A stretch of 50,328 nucleotides of DNA from Epilinea sp044228875 (lineage in GTDB: Bacteria; Chloroflexota; Anaerolineae; Epilineales; Epilineaceae), in assembly GCA_044228875.1 (NCBI GenBank), contig JBGAUA010000008.1:1-50328 (forward strand), written 5' to 3'. The position numbers and the translations under genes were made by a program. Numbering within the stretch: position 1 is the first letter of the stretch; every line of letters starts with the position of its first letter. Below are positions 40,339 through 48,091 of the stretch, one piece after another. The notes below the pieces were generated by a model that was not told where the DNA came from, made no database searches, and worked only from the letters and a program-made list of their open reading frames with translations.

Positions 40339-43119
40339 ATGGAAGGGGAAGGGGCCGGCACCGCCGCGCGCCCCGATTCGGGTCCGACCTCACCTTCCCC
40401 CTGGCCCGCCGAGGAGATTCCGGGCGACCCGCTCCGCGTGGCCGAGGTGGCCCTGGACCTGCCACGCCCGGCCTTTGGGTCCCGACCCTGGTCGGCCGGA
40501 TTCCACTATCGCCTCCCTCCCGTCCTGGTCGGCCTTGCCCGGCCTGGCCAGGCCGTGTGGGTGCCCTTCGGCCGCCGCGAGCTCAGCGGGCTGATCCTGG
40601 ACATCGCCGCGCACAGCCCCGTCGAGCGGCTGAGGGACGTCCTGGCGATCATCGAGCCGCTGCCCTACCTGGATCCGCGGGATATCGAACTGGCCCGATG
40701 GATGGCCGAATGGACGCTGGCGCCGCTCTTCGACTGCCTGCGGCTCTTCCTCCCGCCGGGCGGATTGCCGGAGGTGGAGGAGGTCTATCGCCGCAGCGGC
40801 CGCCGGCCGCGCAGCGAGGACCTGCGCGATCTCCCGCCGACCACGGCGCGTCTCCTGGGGCTGCTGCAGGCGCAGGGCGAGATGACCGCGGGTGCCTTGG
40901 CGGCCGAAGGCCTGCGCCAGGCGCAGGCGGCCGCCGGCCCCCTGCTCCGCTCCGGCCTCATCACCCAGGAGCTGCGCCTCTCGCCCGCGCGCCTGGCGCC
41001 GCGTCGAACAGCGCTTGTCGAGGGGCCGCTGACGGAGGTGGCCGACCTGGACGCGTTGCTCGCCGGCCGGCGGCCGCAGCCCAAGGCCGACCTCCTCGCC
41101 TTCTTGCGGCAGGGACGCCCGCCGCTCGGCGTCGCGGAGGCGCTGGCCTCCTGCGCGGCGAAGCGCGCGGACCTGCGGGCGCTGGAGCAGGCGGGCCTGG
41201 TGGCGACCGCCGCCCCGGCGTCGCGTGGTGGTTCGGATGCCGCACTGACGCCCCTGGTCGGCCCCGGGGAGCTGCTTGTCGCCGAGCGGCGCTACCGCCG
41301 CTCGGCAGGACAGGTGCAGGCCCTGGCGGCCCTGGCGGCGCGGGGCGGGCGGGCGGAGGAGCGGGAGCTCCTGCGCCTGCCCGGGGTGACGGCCAAGGTG
41401 CTGGCCGACCTGAAGACCTGGGGCCTGGTAGACCGTGTGGAGGAGGCGGCGTGGCGGGACCCCCTGGCGGGCCAGGACATCGCCCGCGACAAGCCCTGGC
41501 CTCTCACGCCCGACCAGGCCGCCGCCTGGGCCCGACTCGAGCCCCTCCTGGACCGGGGCCTGTCGGGCGACCCGCCGCCGAGGGTGCTCATCCGCGGGGT
41601 GACGGGCAGCGGCAAGACCGAGCTGTACTTGCGGTCGATCGACCGGGTGCTGGCGGCGGGCAGGCAAGCGCTGGTGCTGGTGCCCGAGATCGCCCTCACC
41701 CCGCAGACCCTGCGGCGCTTCGCGGCCCGCTTCCCGGGCCGGGTGGGGGTCTGGCATTCGCGGCTGAGCGCCGGCGAGCGCGCCGATACCTGGCGGCGGG
41801 CGCGCGAGGGTCTTCTGGATGTGATCGTCGGCTCGCGCTCGGCGGTGCTGGCGCCCTTCGAGCGGCTGGGCCTGGTGGTGGTGGACGAATGCCATGCCGG
41901 CAGCTACAAGCAGGGTCAGTCACCGCGCTATCACGCCATCGACGTGGCCCGGGAGCGGGCGGCGCGCTATGGGGCGGCGTTGATCCTGGGATCGGCGACG
42001 CCGACCATCGAGCAGACCTGGGAGATGGAGGCGGGGCGGATGCTGGGTCTGACGCTCGCCAATCGGGTGGACCAGGGCGGCGGCGGCGGCTTGCCGCCGG
42101 TGCGGATCATCGATATGCGCGCTGAGCTCAAGGCCGGCAACACGGGCTTGTTCAGCGCGGCTCTGGCCGAGGCGCTGGCTTCCACCCTGGCCCAGGGCGA
42201 ACAGGCCATCCTCTTCCTCAACCGCCGGGGCTCGGCCAGCTACGTGTTCTGCCGCGACTGCGGCGAGGCCATGGCCTGCCCGCATTGCCACGTGCCGCTG
42301 ACCTGGCATCAAGGCGCCGCTCGCCTGATCTGCCACCACTGCAACCACCGCGCCATGCCGCCGGTGATGTGCCCCCAATGCGCCAGCCCACGCATCCGCC
42401 ACTTCGGCGCCGGAACGGAGCGGGTGGAGGAGGCGGCCCAACGCGCTCACCCGTCGGCGCGCATCCTGCGCTGGGACGCGGACACCACGGCGCGCAAGGG
42501 GGCGCACGAAGCCATCCTGGCGGCTTTCATCGCCGGCGAGGCGGACATCCTGGTGGGTACGCAGATGATCGCCAAGGGCCTGGACCTGCCGCGGGTGACC
42601 CTGGTGGGCATCGTCTCCGCGGACACGGGGCTGCACTTCCCGGACTTCCGCGCCGCCGAGCAGGCCTTCCAACTGCTGACCCAGGTGGCGGGACGGGCAG
42701 GGCGGTCCGCCGCGGGGGGACAGGTCATCTTGCAGACCTACCAACCCGAGCATCCTGCCATCCTCTTCGCCGCCGCGCACGACTACCCCGGCTTCTATCG
42801 CTATGAGCTGGCCTTCCGCCGCACCCTGGGTTATCCGCCCTTCAGCCGCCTGACGCGGCTTCTGTACGTTACCGACGGCGGGCCGCGTGGCGCGGAGACG
42901 GCGGCCCGGAAGCTGGCGGAGCAGCTGGAGACGGCCATCCAACGCCTGGGCCTGGCGGACACCAGCTTGATCGGCCCGGCTCCGGCCTACTTTGAGCGCC
43001 TGGGCGGGCAGAGCCGCTGGCAGATCCTGCTGCGTGGCCCGGACCCTCATACGCTGTTGGAGGCGCTCCCGCCGGGTCCGGGTTGGCGGGTGGACGTGGA
43101 CGCCGTGGACCTGTTGTGA
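40339..43119 (+). CDS. priA: Primosomal protein N' (replication restart helicase)
   Basis: PriA reloads the replisome at collapsed forks. The 926-residue protein has an N-terminal 3'-binding domain (FHYRLPPVLVGLARPGQAVWV, about 57-77), a winged helix, Walker A GVTGSGKTELYLR (about 421), helicase motif II VVVDECHAGSYKQ (about 514), LGSATPTIEQTW, a zinc region with paired Cys (CRDCGEAMACPHC, CHHCNH, CPQCAS; about 639-690) and GTQMIAKGLDLPRVTLVGI. All eight zinc Cys appear present. Motif II reads DECH, where most PriA have DEEH. Starts with ATG right after the gmk TGA. The pairing with rarA across the divergent start puts two fork-repair genes side by side. Confidence 0.93.
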   Translation: MEGEGAGTAARPDSGPTSPSPWPAEEIPGDPLRVAEVALDLPRPAFGSRPWSAGFHYRLPPVLVGLARPGQAVWVPFGRRELSGLILDIAAHSPVERLRDVLAIIEPLPYLDPRDIELARWMAEWTLAPLFDCLRLFLPPGGLPEVEEVYRRSGRRPRSEDLRDLPPTTARLLGLLQAQGEMTAGALAAEGLRQAQAAAGPLLRSGLITQELRLSPARLAPRRTALVEGPLTEVADLDALLAGRRPQPKADLLAFLRQGRPPLGVAEALASCAAKRADLRALEQAGLVATAAPASRGGSDAALTPLVGPGELLVAERRYRRSAGQVQALAALAARGGRAEERELLRLPGVTAKVLADLKTWGLVDRVEEAAWRDPLAGQDIARDKPWPLTPDQAAAWARLEPLLDRGLSGDPPPRVLIRGVTGSGKTELYLRSIDRVLAAGRQALVLVPEIALTPQTLRRFAARFPGRVGVWHSRLSAGERADTWRRAREGLLDVIVGSRSAVLAPFERLGLVVVDECHAGSYKQGQSPRYHAIDVARERAARYGAALILGSATPTIEQTWEMEAGRMLGLTLANRVDQGGGGGLPPVRIIDMRAELKAGNTGLFSAALAEALASTLAQGEQAILFLNRRGSASYVFCRDCGEAMACPHCHVPLTWHQGAARLICHHCNHRAMPPVMCPQCASPRIRHFGAGTERVEEAAQRAHPSARILRWDADTTARKGAHEAILAAFIAGEADILVGTQMIAKGLDLPRVTLVGIVSADTGLHFPDFRAAEQAFQLLTQVAGRAGRSAAGGQVILQTYQPEHPAILFAAAHDYPGFYRYELAFRRTLGYPPFSRLTRLLYVTDGGPRGAETAARKLAEQLETAIQRLGLADTSLIGPAPAYFERLGGQSRWQILLRGPDPHTLLEALPPGPGWRVDVDAVDLL

Positions 43120-43372
43120 AGCGGGGAGGCAGGGGCCGCAGCGCTGTGGCGCAGCCGCGGGCGCGGCGTTTGCCGTCGGGGCGGACGGAATCCGACGAAG
43201 GACGGATGACATCGCGGTCACCGCGCGGTAGGCTGCAAGTCAGCGGCCGCGTGGCGGCATCAATCAAGACGGCCGGTGGCGTTGCCGTGGCGGAAGCCCC
43301 GGCCACCACCTGAGCGCAGCGATGCGCCGAAGGTTCGAGCCGTCGCCCCATCGATGAAAGGACAATCCGACC

Positions 43373-43921
43373 ATGACCATTCCTGAGCCCCTCCACCCTG
43401 CCGTTGTCCATTTTCCGATCGTTCTCGCCTGCTTTCTGCCGTTGGTTGCCTTGGCGGCTCTGGCGACCATCCGTCGGGGCGTCGACGGACGGCGGGCCTG
43501 GCAGCCCGTTCTTCTACTCTCCGCCCTCCTCGCCCTGAGTGCCTGGACCGCGGTCCAGACCGGCAAGCAGGAGGAGGAGACGGTTGAGGACCGCGTCTCC
43601 GAGCAGGCTTTCGAAACGCACGAGGAGTCCGGGGAGCGGTTGATGATCCTTTCCGGCGTGCTGCTGGTCGTGATGGCAGGCGGCATCCTGTCCGGCGGCT
43701 GGGGCCGTCGCGCCCGTGTGCTCGGAACGGTCGGCGCGGTAGCCCTCGTGGCGGCCGCCTGGCAGACCGGAGCCAGCGGTGGGGAGCTGGCCTACCAGCA
43801 TGGCGCGGCCGCGCTCTATGCCCAACCGGATGCCGGCGGCGGCGCGGCCGCGGGCGACGCGGCCGGCGGCGAGAGCGGCGGCGAGTCCGGCAGCGAATCG
43901 GATGAAGACGACGACGACTGA
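43373..43921 (+). CDS. DUF2231 membrane protein
   Basis: The 182-residue protein begins MTIPEPLHPAVVHFPIVLAC; the HP..VHFP motif marks the DUF2231 family of predicted haem- or copper-linked membrane proteins. Four helices are visible (about 12-33, 41-59, 89-107, 113-132). A short outer loop carries ETVEDRVSEQAFETHEESGE, including the family's conserved His. The tail is Gly/Ala/Ser-rich and ends in an Asp run. AAAGGA at 43355-43360 is a distant ribosome site. Function unproven. The upstream gap of 253 bases to priA holds no gene that I can support. Confidence 0.82.
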   Translation: MTIPEPLHPAVVHFPIVLACFLPLVALAALATIRRGVDGRRAWQPVLLLSALLALSAWTAVQTGKQEEETVEDRVSEQAFETHEESGERLMILSGVLLVVMAGGILSGGWGRRARVLGTVGAVALVAAAWQTGASGGELAYQHGAAALYAQPDAGGGAAAGDAAGGESGGESGSESDEDDDD

Positions 43922-43927
43922 CTGGAT

Positions 43928-43961
43928 GCGACGGGGCGGTCGTCCGCGACCGCCCCGTCGC
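43928..43961. terminator. 15-bp GC hairpin after the DUF2231 gene
   Basis: Arms 43928-43942 and 43947-43961 pair perfectly around a TCCG loop. The hairpin begins six bases past the stop codon. It lacks a T-tract, and its right arm abuts the -10 box of the next gene, so it can also be read as an operator-like inverted repeat. Confidence 0.65.
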
Positions 43962-43962
43962 G

Positions 43963-43968
43963 TATCAT
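43963..43968 (+). promoter_or_regulatory. -10 box TATCAT before the 43975 gene
   Basis: TATCAT ends six bases before ATG 43975, implying a leaderless message. The place of the -35 box is occupied by the GC hairpin. Confidence 0.4.
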
Positions 43969-43974
43969 TGACCC

Positions 43975-45114
43975 ATGACCCTACCTGAAGTCGCCGCCGC
44001 CGCGCCCATCCCGCCGTTCGATCCGTCCCTGGCCGCCGCCACGCCCGATCCATCGCTCGATCCTTCACCCTTCGACCTCGCCGCCCTGCTGGTCACCGCG
44101 CTCGCGCCGCGGAGCGCGCGTCTGGACGCGGATCCGCGCCACGAGGGCGCCCATCGGCTGTTCAACGGCTTTGCCGAAGGCTGCCCGCGGCTGGTCGTGG
44201 ATCTCTACGGCACGACCCTGGTGCTGCACAACCACGCGGACCCGGTCGAGGAGGGCGCGGCGCTGGTAGCCGCGGCCCTGGACGTCTACCGGGAGCGGCT
44301 GCCCTGGCTGGCCGCGGCGGTGGTCAAGGCCCGCCATGCGGCGAGCCAGGAGGAGCGCCACGGCCACCTGCTCCTGGGCGACCGTCCCGCGCCCTGGGTG
44401 CGCGAGGGCGGCGTGCGCTACGCTCTGGACATCATGGGCGGGCATGATTGCGGGTTGTACCTCGACACCCGCGGCCTCAGGGAATGGGCGCGCGGCAACC
44501 TCGCCGGCCGTACGGTGCTCAACTGCTTCGCCTACACCGGCAGCCTCGGCGTGGCGGCCCTGGCCGGCGGTGCCGCGCGCGTGCTGCAGCTGGACCGCAG
44601 CCGCGCCGCGCTGAACATCGCCAAGACCTCCTACACCTTGGGGGGCCTGCCCATCCGCCGCGATGACTTCCTCGGTGGCGATTTCTGGGATCTGACCGCC
44701 AGGCTGCGGCGGGCGGGGGAGACCTTCGACTGCGTGATCCTCGATCCGCCCTTCTTTGCCGGCGGGGCTCGCAGTCGCGTGGACCTGGCGGACGGCGGGC
44801 TGGCGCTGATCAACAAGGTGCGTCCGCTGGTGGCGGACGGCGGCGTCCTGGTGGTCGTGAACAACGCGCTCTACGTCAGCGGAGCGGCCTTCATGGCCGT
44901 GCTGGACCGGGTCTGTGCCGATGGCTACCTGCGCTTGGAGCGCCGCATCGACGTCGACGCGGACTGCACCGGCTATCCGGAGACGCGGCTCGCCGACGAG
45001 GTCGCCGAGGCGGCGCCCTTCAACCACAGCACCAAGATCGCGGTGCTGGCGGTGCGGCGCAAGGGCCTGCGCGACGGCGAGCTGGGCCGAGAGGCGGCCG
45101 GGCCCGGCGGGTGA
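43975..45114 (+). CDS. Class I SAM-dependent methyltransferase, RlmI/RlmK-like
   Basis: The 379-residue protein is of the family (COG1092) that methylates 23S rRNA. After a Pro/Ala-rich leader of about 35 residues, a PUA-like/EEHEE segment reads HRLFNGFAEGCPRLVVDLYG. The SAM domain has VLNCFAYTGSLGVAALAGGA, LQLDRSRAALNIAK and the motif VILDPPFFAGG (about 257), with FNHSTKIAVLAV at the end. In RlmI the strand after this carries a catalytic Cys (SCS); here it reads VVVNNALYVSG, closer to the NN motif of RlmK-type base methylases. So m5C activity is doubtful and the target is open. ATG 43975 stands next to a -10 box. Confidence 0.82.
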   Translation: MTLPEVAAAAPIPPFDPSLAAATPDPSLDPSPFDLAALLVTALAPRSARLDADPRHEGAHRLFNGFAEGCPRLVVDLYGTTLVLHNHADPVEEGAALVAAALDVYRERLPWLAAAVVKARHAASQEERHGHLLLGDRPAPWVREGGVRYALDIMGGHDCGLYLDTRGLREWARGNLAGRTVLNCFAYTGSLGVAALAGGAARVLQLDRSRAALNIAKTSYTLGGLPIRRDDFLGGDFWDLTARLRRAGETFDCVILDPPFFAGGARSRVDLADGGLALINKVRPLVADGGVLVVVNNALYVSGAAFMAVLDRVCADGYLRLERRIDVDADCTGYPETRLADEVAEAAPFNHSTKIAVLAVRRKGLRDGELGREAAGPGG

Positions 45115-45240
45115 CGCTGACGTGAGACGTCGATGGGGGACGGTGCGCGGTCAGGGGATGGCGCAATGCGCGCGACGACGGGTACCGGATGGGTGTCGGT
45201 GGTGTGAGTGGGCCTGGCGCGGGCGCCGGCCGGCGAGGGC

Positions 45241-46017
45241 TCAGGGCCGGTAGACGTCGACCACGATGCGCAGGGGTTCCTGCAGCACGGTCACCGTATA
45301 GGGCGCCGGCTCTTCCAGGTCGATGGCGAAGGTCAAGCTGCTGTCGTCCTGCATGGGCAGGATGCGGACGCCGTTCACGGTTCCCCCGGCGGCCGCGTCG
45401 ATGCTCAGAGGCCCTACGAAGTCCATGGCGTAGGTGTCGGCCAGACGCAGCCGGATATGGCAGCTGCCTTCCAGGATGCCGGCGGCCTTCGGCTCCCGGT
45501 CGTTGGTCTGCTCGACGGCTTCCCAAAGCGGAGCCGACGGGTTCTGCGCCCCGTCGGCGGTCGTCAGCTCCCAGACCACCCGCGTGTAGCCTTCATGCTC
45601 ACCCGTCCGGAGCCCCGCCAACGCGAAGATGGCGCCGAGCCGTCCGCCTTGAGCGGGCATTCCCAGCCGCAGTGCCGCGGCCGGCGCCGCGGCGGTCGGC
45701 CGGGCGAGCGTCCGATCTGTCGGCGGGCGCGGCGGTGGATCGGTGGGGACCAGCCTGGTGGCGGCGACGGAGGCGTCGGCCGACGTGGGGTCCGTGGTCG
45801 CGACGACCGTCGCGTCTGAGCGGGGTCGAAGGTCGGTTGAGGCAACGGCCGCGGGCGTGGATGGCGAGCCGGGCGCCGTTGCCGGCGCCTCCGTCGGGAT
45901 CGGCGCGTCGGCGGTGGGGCGGTCTGGCGACCTGGTCGTCCATAGGCCACCGGCCAACAGTGCCAGCCCCGCCAGCAGGACCGCGGTGGTTCGTGCCACC
46001 GACCCCTTCGAGGCCAT
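45241..46017 (-). CDS. Exported AMIN-like domain protein
   Basis: The 258-residue protein has a signal anchor (TTAVLLAGLALLAGGLW, about 10-26), a long Thr/Ala/Pro linker to about residue 120, and a C-terminal domain with GEHEGYTRVVWELT, CHIRLRLADTYAMDF and FAIDLEEPAPYTV...LRIVVDVYRP. This is the pattern of the AMIN-like domains of actinobacterial and Chloroflexota envelope proteins, thought to bind cell-wall or surface polymers. It follows ftsH by 19 bases in the same direction and is probably co-transcribed; no ribosome site is visible. Convergent with the methyltransferase gene. Confidence 0.75.
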   Translation of the reverse strand: MASKGSVARTTAVLLAGLALLAGGLWTTRSPDRPTADAPIPTEAPATAPGSPSTPAAVASTDLRPRSDATVVATTDPTSADASVAATRLVPTDPPPRPPTDRTLARPTAAAPAAALRLGMPAQGGRLGAIFALAGLRTGEHEGYTRVVWELTTADGAQNPSAPLWEAVEQTNDREPKAAGILEGSCHIRLRLADTYAMDFVGPLSIDAAAGGTVNGVRILPMQDDSSLTFAIDLEEPAPYTVTVLQEPLRIVVDVYRP

Positions 46018-46036
46018 GACGGTCAGCGCGTCGCGA

Positions 46037-47893
46037 TCAGGCCGGCATCGGCGCGGCCGCCGGAGCGTCCATCAGCGCTTCGAAGTCCTTGCGGTCCAGG
46101 GTCTCCACCTCGAGCAGCTTCTTGGCCACCAGATGGAGGCGGTCCAGGTTGGCATGCAGCAGTTCGCGGGTACGCAGCAGGGCGTCGCCTACCAGGCGAC
46201 GCACCTCCACGTCGATCTGCCTGGCCACGGCCTCGGAGTAGTTGCGTTGCTCGCTCAGCTCGCGGCCCAGGAAGACCAGCTCCTGCTTCTGCCCGAAGGT
46301 CATCGGACCCATGGCCTCGCTCATGCCGTAGCGGGTGACCATGTCGCGCGCCGTGCGTGTGACGTACTCCAGGTCGCTGGAGGCGCCGGTGGTGATCTCG
46401 CCGAAGATCAGCTCCTCGGCCACCCGCCCGCCCAGGGCCGCTGCCAGACCGGCCCGGAAGCGGGTCCGGCTCTGCAGGTAGCGGTCCTCTTCCGGCAGGA
46501 AGAAGGTCAGGCCGCCGGCCATGCCGCGCGGGACGATGGTCACCTTGTGGACCGGATCGCATTCGGGGATGACATGGGCCACCACCGCGTGACCGGCCTC
46601 GTGGTAGGCCGTCACCTCCAACTCCTTCTGGCTGACCACCCGGCTGCGTCGAGCGGGGCCGAAACGGACCTTGTCCAGGGCTTCCTCGAAGTCCGCCATG
46701 CGGATGCTGCGGGCGTTGCGCCGGGCGGCCATGATGGCCGATTCGTTGACCAGGTTCTCAAGGTCCGCGCCGGAGAAGCCGATAGCCAGGGCCGCCATGC
46801 GCTCCAGGTCCACGTCCTTGGCCAAGGGCTTGCCTTTGGAGTGGATGCCCAGGATGGCCATCCGACCCCGCAGGTCCGGCCGATCGATCACCACGCGGCG
46901 GTCGAAGCGGCCGGGGCGCAGGAGGGCGGGGTCCAGGATATCGGGCCGGTTGGTGGCGGCGACGATGATGACGTTGGTGTCCGAGTCGAAGCCGTCCATC
47001 TCCACCAGGATCTGGTTGAGGGTCTGCTCCCGCTCGTCATGGCTGCCGCCCAGGCCCGCGCCACGCTGCCGCCCCACAGCGTCGATCTCGTCGACGAAGA
47101 CGATACAGGGGCTGTGCTTCTTGGCCTGCTCGAAGAGGTCTCGCACGCGGCTGGCGCCGACGCCTACGAACATCTCGACGAACTCTGAGCCGGAGATGGA
47201 GAAGAAGGGCACGCCGGCCTCGCCGGCCACCGCGCGGGCCATCAGGGTCTTGCCGCAGCCGGGCGGGCCGACCATCAGGACGCCCTTGGGGATGCGCGCG
47301 CCCAGGGCCACGAACTTGTCCGGCTCGCGCAGGAACTCCACCACCTCGGCCAGCTCCTGCTTGGCTTCGTCCACTCCTGCCACATCGGCGAAGGTGACGG
47401 TGGGCGTGTCGCCGGTCATCAGCCGCGCGCGGCTGCGCCCGAAGGCCATGGCCTGGTTGTTGCCGGCCTGGGCCTGACGCATCATGAACACGATGAACCC
47501 GACCATGAGCAGGAAGGGGACGAGCGTGGTCAGGAGCGGTCCCAGCCCGGCGAGGCTGCTGGTGGGCGAGACGGCGTAGCTGACCTTGTTCTCCCGCAGA
47601 TCCTGGACCGTAAGCCCGGCCTGCTCCAAGAGCTTGTCCGTGCCGCGCTCCTTGCGGACCAGACGCTTTGCGCCGGCCGGCTCCTTGAGCTCGATCACCG
47701 CGCGGCTCTCGTCGCCGCTGATGGTGATGCTGCTCACCTTGCCGGCGCGCACGGCGTTGGTGAGCTCGCTCAGGCCCATCCGCGGGTTGACTTGCGACGA
47801 GACCGCGGTGAGCGCCAGGATGCCCAGGCCGAAGAGGATCACGGCCCAGATCAGCCAGCCGCGTCCGGGAGAAGGTAGAGTGGCTTTCATCAT
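46037..47893 (-). CDS. ftsH: ATP-dependent zinc metalloprotease FtsH
   Basis: This membrane-bound AAA+ protease degrades unstable and misassembled membrane proteins. The 618 residues contain TM1 (about 12-30), a small outer domain, TM2 (about 119-137), Walker A GPPGCGKT (209-216), Walker B CIVFVDEIDAVG, second-region homology SRVRDLFEQAK and NRPDILDPALLRPGRFDRR, and the zinc site HEAGH (431-435). The third zinc ligand region is TTGASSDLEYVT. The length is normal. Start ATGATG at 47893 has GGAAAG nearby. A promoter candidate with 17-base spacing lies about 120 bases upstream. It leads an apparent operon with the AMIN-like gene. Confidence 0.97.
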   Translation of the reverse strand: MMKATLPSPGRGWLIWAVILFGLGILALTAVSSQVNPRMGLSELTNAVRAGKVSSITISGDESRAVIELKEPAGAKRLVRKERGTDKLLEQAGLTVQDLRENKVSYAVSPTSSLAGLGPLLTTLVPFLLMVGFIVFMMRQAQAGNNQAMAFGRSRARLMTGDTPTVTFADVAGVDEAKQELAEVVEFLREPDKFVALGARIPKGVLMVGPPGCGKTLMARAVAGEAGVPFFSISGSEFVEMFVGVGASRVRDLFEQAKKHSPCIVFVDEIDAVGRQRGAGLGGSHDEREQTLNQILVEMDGFDSDTNVIIVAATNRPDILDPALLRPGRFDRRVVIDRPDLRGRMAILGIHSKGKPLAKDVDLERMAALAIGFSGADLENLVNESAIMAARRNARSIRMADFEEALDKVRFGPARRSRVVSQKELEVTAYHEAGHAVVAHVIPECDPVHKVTIVPRGMAGGLTFFLPEEDRYLQSRTRFRAGLAAALGGRVAEELIFGEITTGASSDLEYVTRTARDMVTRYGMSEAMGPMTFGQKQELVFLGRELSEQRNYSEAVARQIDVEVRRLVGDALLRTRELLHANLDRLHLVAKKLLEVETLDRKDFEALMDAPAAAPMPA

Positions 47894-48010
47894 TGCTTTC
47901 CGACCATGGCGCCGGTGACAACGCCGCGAGACAGCGTCGCCCCGATGGCGCGCATACGAATCGTTCCCGCCGCCCAGAACGGCGGTCGGCCACGCATTTC
48001 CATTGCAGCA

Positions 48011-48039
48011 ATCATAGCCTATGCCTGACCCATGTTGAA
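48011..48039 (-). promoter_or_regulatory. Promoter candidate upstream of ftsH
   Basis: On the minus strand TTCAAC (48034-48039) and TATGAT (48011-48016) are 17 bases apart. A transcript would carry a leader of about 110 bases before ATG 47893, unlike the leaderless genes nearby. Confidence 0.45.
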
Positions 48040-48091
48040 TCGACCCTCGTCAGAAGCGTGCCAGAAACCCCGAAGCGCGGTCGGCCGAGGC

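Noticed and set aside
43120..43372. Small gene or structured RNA between priA and the DUF2231 gene
   Set aside because: Frames are Arg/Gly/Ser-rich; only a short CGCGGT-ACCGCG repeat is visible, with no RNA family pattern.
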